Assembly (NCBI GenBank): GCA_963989385.1
Contig: OZ022500.1
Span: forward strand, 16,196,460-16,260,459
DNA from: Ctena decussata
Taxonomy: Eukaryota; Mollusca; Bivalvia; Lucinida; Lucinidae
DNA: 64,000 bases
Reading direction: 5' to 3'
Under the pieces are notes generated by a model. The model did not search any database. It saw only the letters and a list, made by a program, of their open reading frames with translations, and had not been told where the DNA came from. A program made the translations under genes and the position numbers. The stretch's first letter is position 1. Each line of letters begins with the position of its first letter. Positions 63,255 to 64,000 of this stretch are shown in pieces.

Positions 63255-63906
63255 GATCCATCGAATTACCCCAAACCACCCCAAAACACCCCAAACCACC
63301 CCAAACCGCCTGAAAACCACCCCAAACCACTTTTCTTACTTCTACTTCTGGTTAAAATAGCTTGGAAACGTTTTGTTTATGCTTTCAATGATTTCAAAAC
63401 TGTAAAGTAAAAAAATAAGAATGATCTTTTCATGCAGAAAAAGTAATTTTCATATGGTATATTCATATGGTATTTTCATATGGTATATGACCTTAAACCT
63501 GGTAATATATGTATGTATGCTGTTTGTACATATTTATATATGTAGACACAATATATGCTTGCATGTCTGCAAATGTATTTGACAGCACAAGCATGTTAAC
63601 ATGCACATGTAAGTATATGCATGTTATATACCATTAAGATTCATGGAAGCACAGATACACGCATATAGCCTATATACTGGTTATGTCAATTCTTCCCTAA
63701 AGCTGCAAATGTAAATTAATTATTATAAATTATAAATATTTGTAGCATGAACAGACATTTCTAAAGCAGTGGGAGTTCCTGGAAAATACCAACTTTGGAT
63801 TGGAGTGATCTGATTTTGGTGGTTTGTGGTGTTTTTATGGGCGGTTTGGGGTGGTTTGGGGTGTTTTGGAGTGGTTTGGGGTGTTTTGGGGTAATTCGAT
63901 GGACCG
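63255..63906. mobile_element. 652-bp element with 10-bp target duplication and CCCCAAACCA-array ends
   Basis: TCATTCTTGG flanks it perfectly at 63245-63254 and 63907-63916. The ends GATCCATCGAATTACCCC / GGGGTAATTCGATGGACCG are inverted and run into short tandem arrays of ACCCCAAAACACCCCAAACC on both sides (63266-63330 and 63800-63893). A 9-10-bp duplication is typical of Mutator-like elements, but no transposase is present. Confidence 0.8.
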
Positions 63907-64000
63907 TCATTCTTGGCACAATACAAAGTAATGATTTTCAAAATAAAGTATTTATGAAATTCTGATATTTGATTTGGACATTTTATAACATTTTTCAGGG

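Overview
The window looks like nuclear DNA of a bivalve mollusc, probably a venerid-type clam. That is an inference from style: AT-rich sequence, short spliced exons with GT/AG borders, intron-poor Mab-21 and galactosyltransferase genes, and a very dense load of foldback MITEs, tRNA-derived SINEs, LINE remnants and tandem-repeat elements. There are no operons, bacterial genes or CRISPR arrays.

Protein-coding content is small. (1) 1-1464 (+): the 3' part of a LINE reverse transcriptase whose ORF is open to the window edge. (2) 5897-7422 (-): a Mab-21/cGAS-like nucleotidyltransferase in two overlapping frames that one indel would join; the GS motif and all three catalytic acids are present. (3) 12145-13368 (+): an intact GT31 beta-1,3-galactosyltransferase-like protein in a single coding exon behind a good splice acceptor. 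(4) 37679-55317 (-): nine exons of a class IIB phosphatidylinositol transfer protein, PITPNC1 (RdgB-beta). They splice in frame into 250 residues, including an 8-nt microexon (49230-49237) that supplies Glu-Tyr-Thr. Only the short first coding exon was not found. (5) 57153-62731 (-): three weak, phase-compatible exon candidates of an unrecognised gene. (6) 59788-60262: a degenerate LINE RT fragment.

The rest is mostly mobile and repetitive DNA, recognised by comparing copies inside the window. Family names below are mine. P1 is a roughly 240-bp foldback beginning GAGCCGCGACACG (about eleven copies or fragments). P2 is a roughly 230-bp element with a central CTCTTAAAGGAAAGAATT hairpin (about seventeen copies or fragments). 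P3 begins TTAACCCTTAAAGTGCC and has a GAGGCGGCTCATTATGAG core. P4 is a GCAAACAGTGTAGACC foldback. P5 begins CAGAGCTCTAGATAAGAGGG. P7 begins ACACAGTTCCGAG. Three tRNA-derived SINE families are called A, B and C. A Helitron/Helentron-like family carries internal tandem repeats (144, 145 and about 450 bp), a GGGCC-GGCCC 5' hairpin and a GGTGAGCTAA 3' end.

Several nested insertions can be read directly because an uninterrupted relative lies in the same window. P5 sits inside another foldback with a 6-bp duplication. A 65-bp retro-tail sits in a tandem array with an 11-bp duplication. A 101-bp retro-insert has a 10-bp duplication. SINE-B has a 14-bp duplication. P7 sits inside P2 with a 5-bp duplication. 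A TA-flanked 1.06-kb transposon sits inside a palindrome. Two Helentron-like copies are inserted in known repeats without any duplication. A 1.3-kb imperfect palindrome lies at 16911-18214. The PITPNC1 introns are largely filled with these elements, and P1 has landed directly behind the galactosyltransferase stop codon. No obviously new biochemical system was found. The best leads are the microexon, the Mab-21 gene and the duplication-free tandem-repeat elements.
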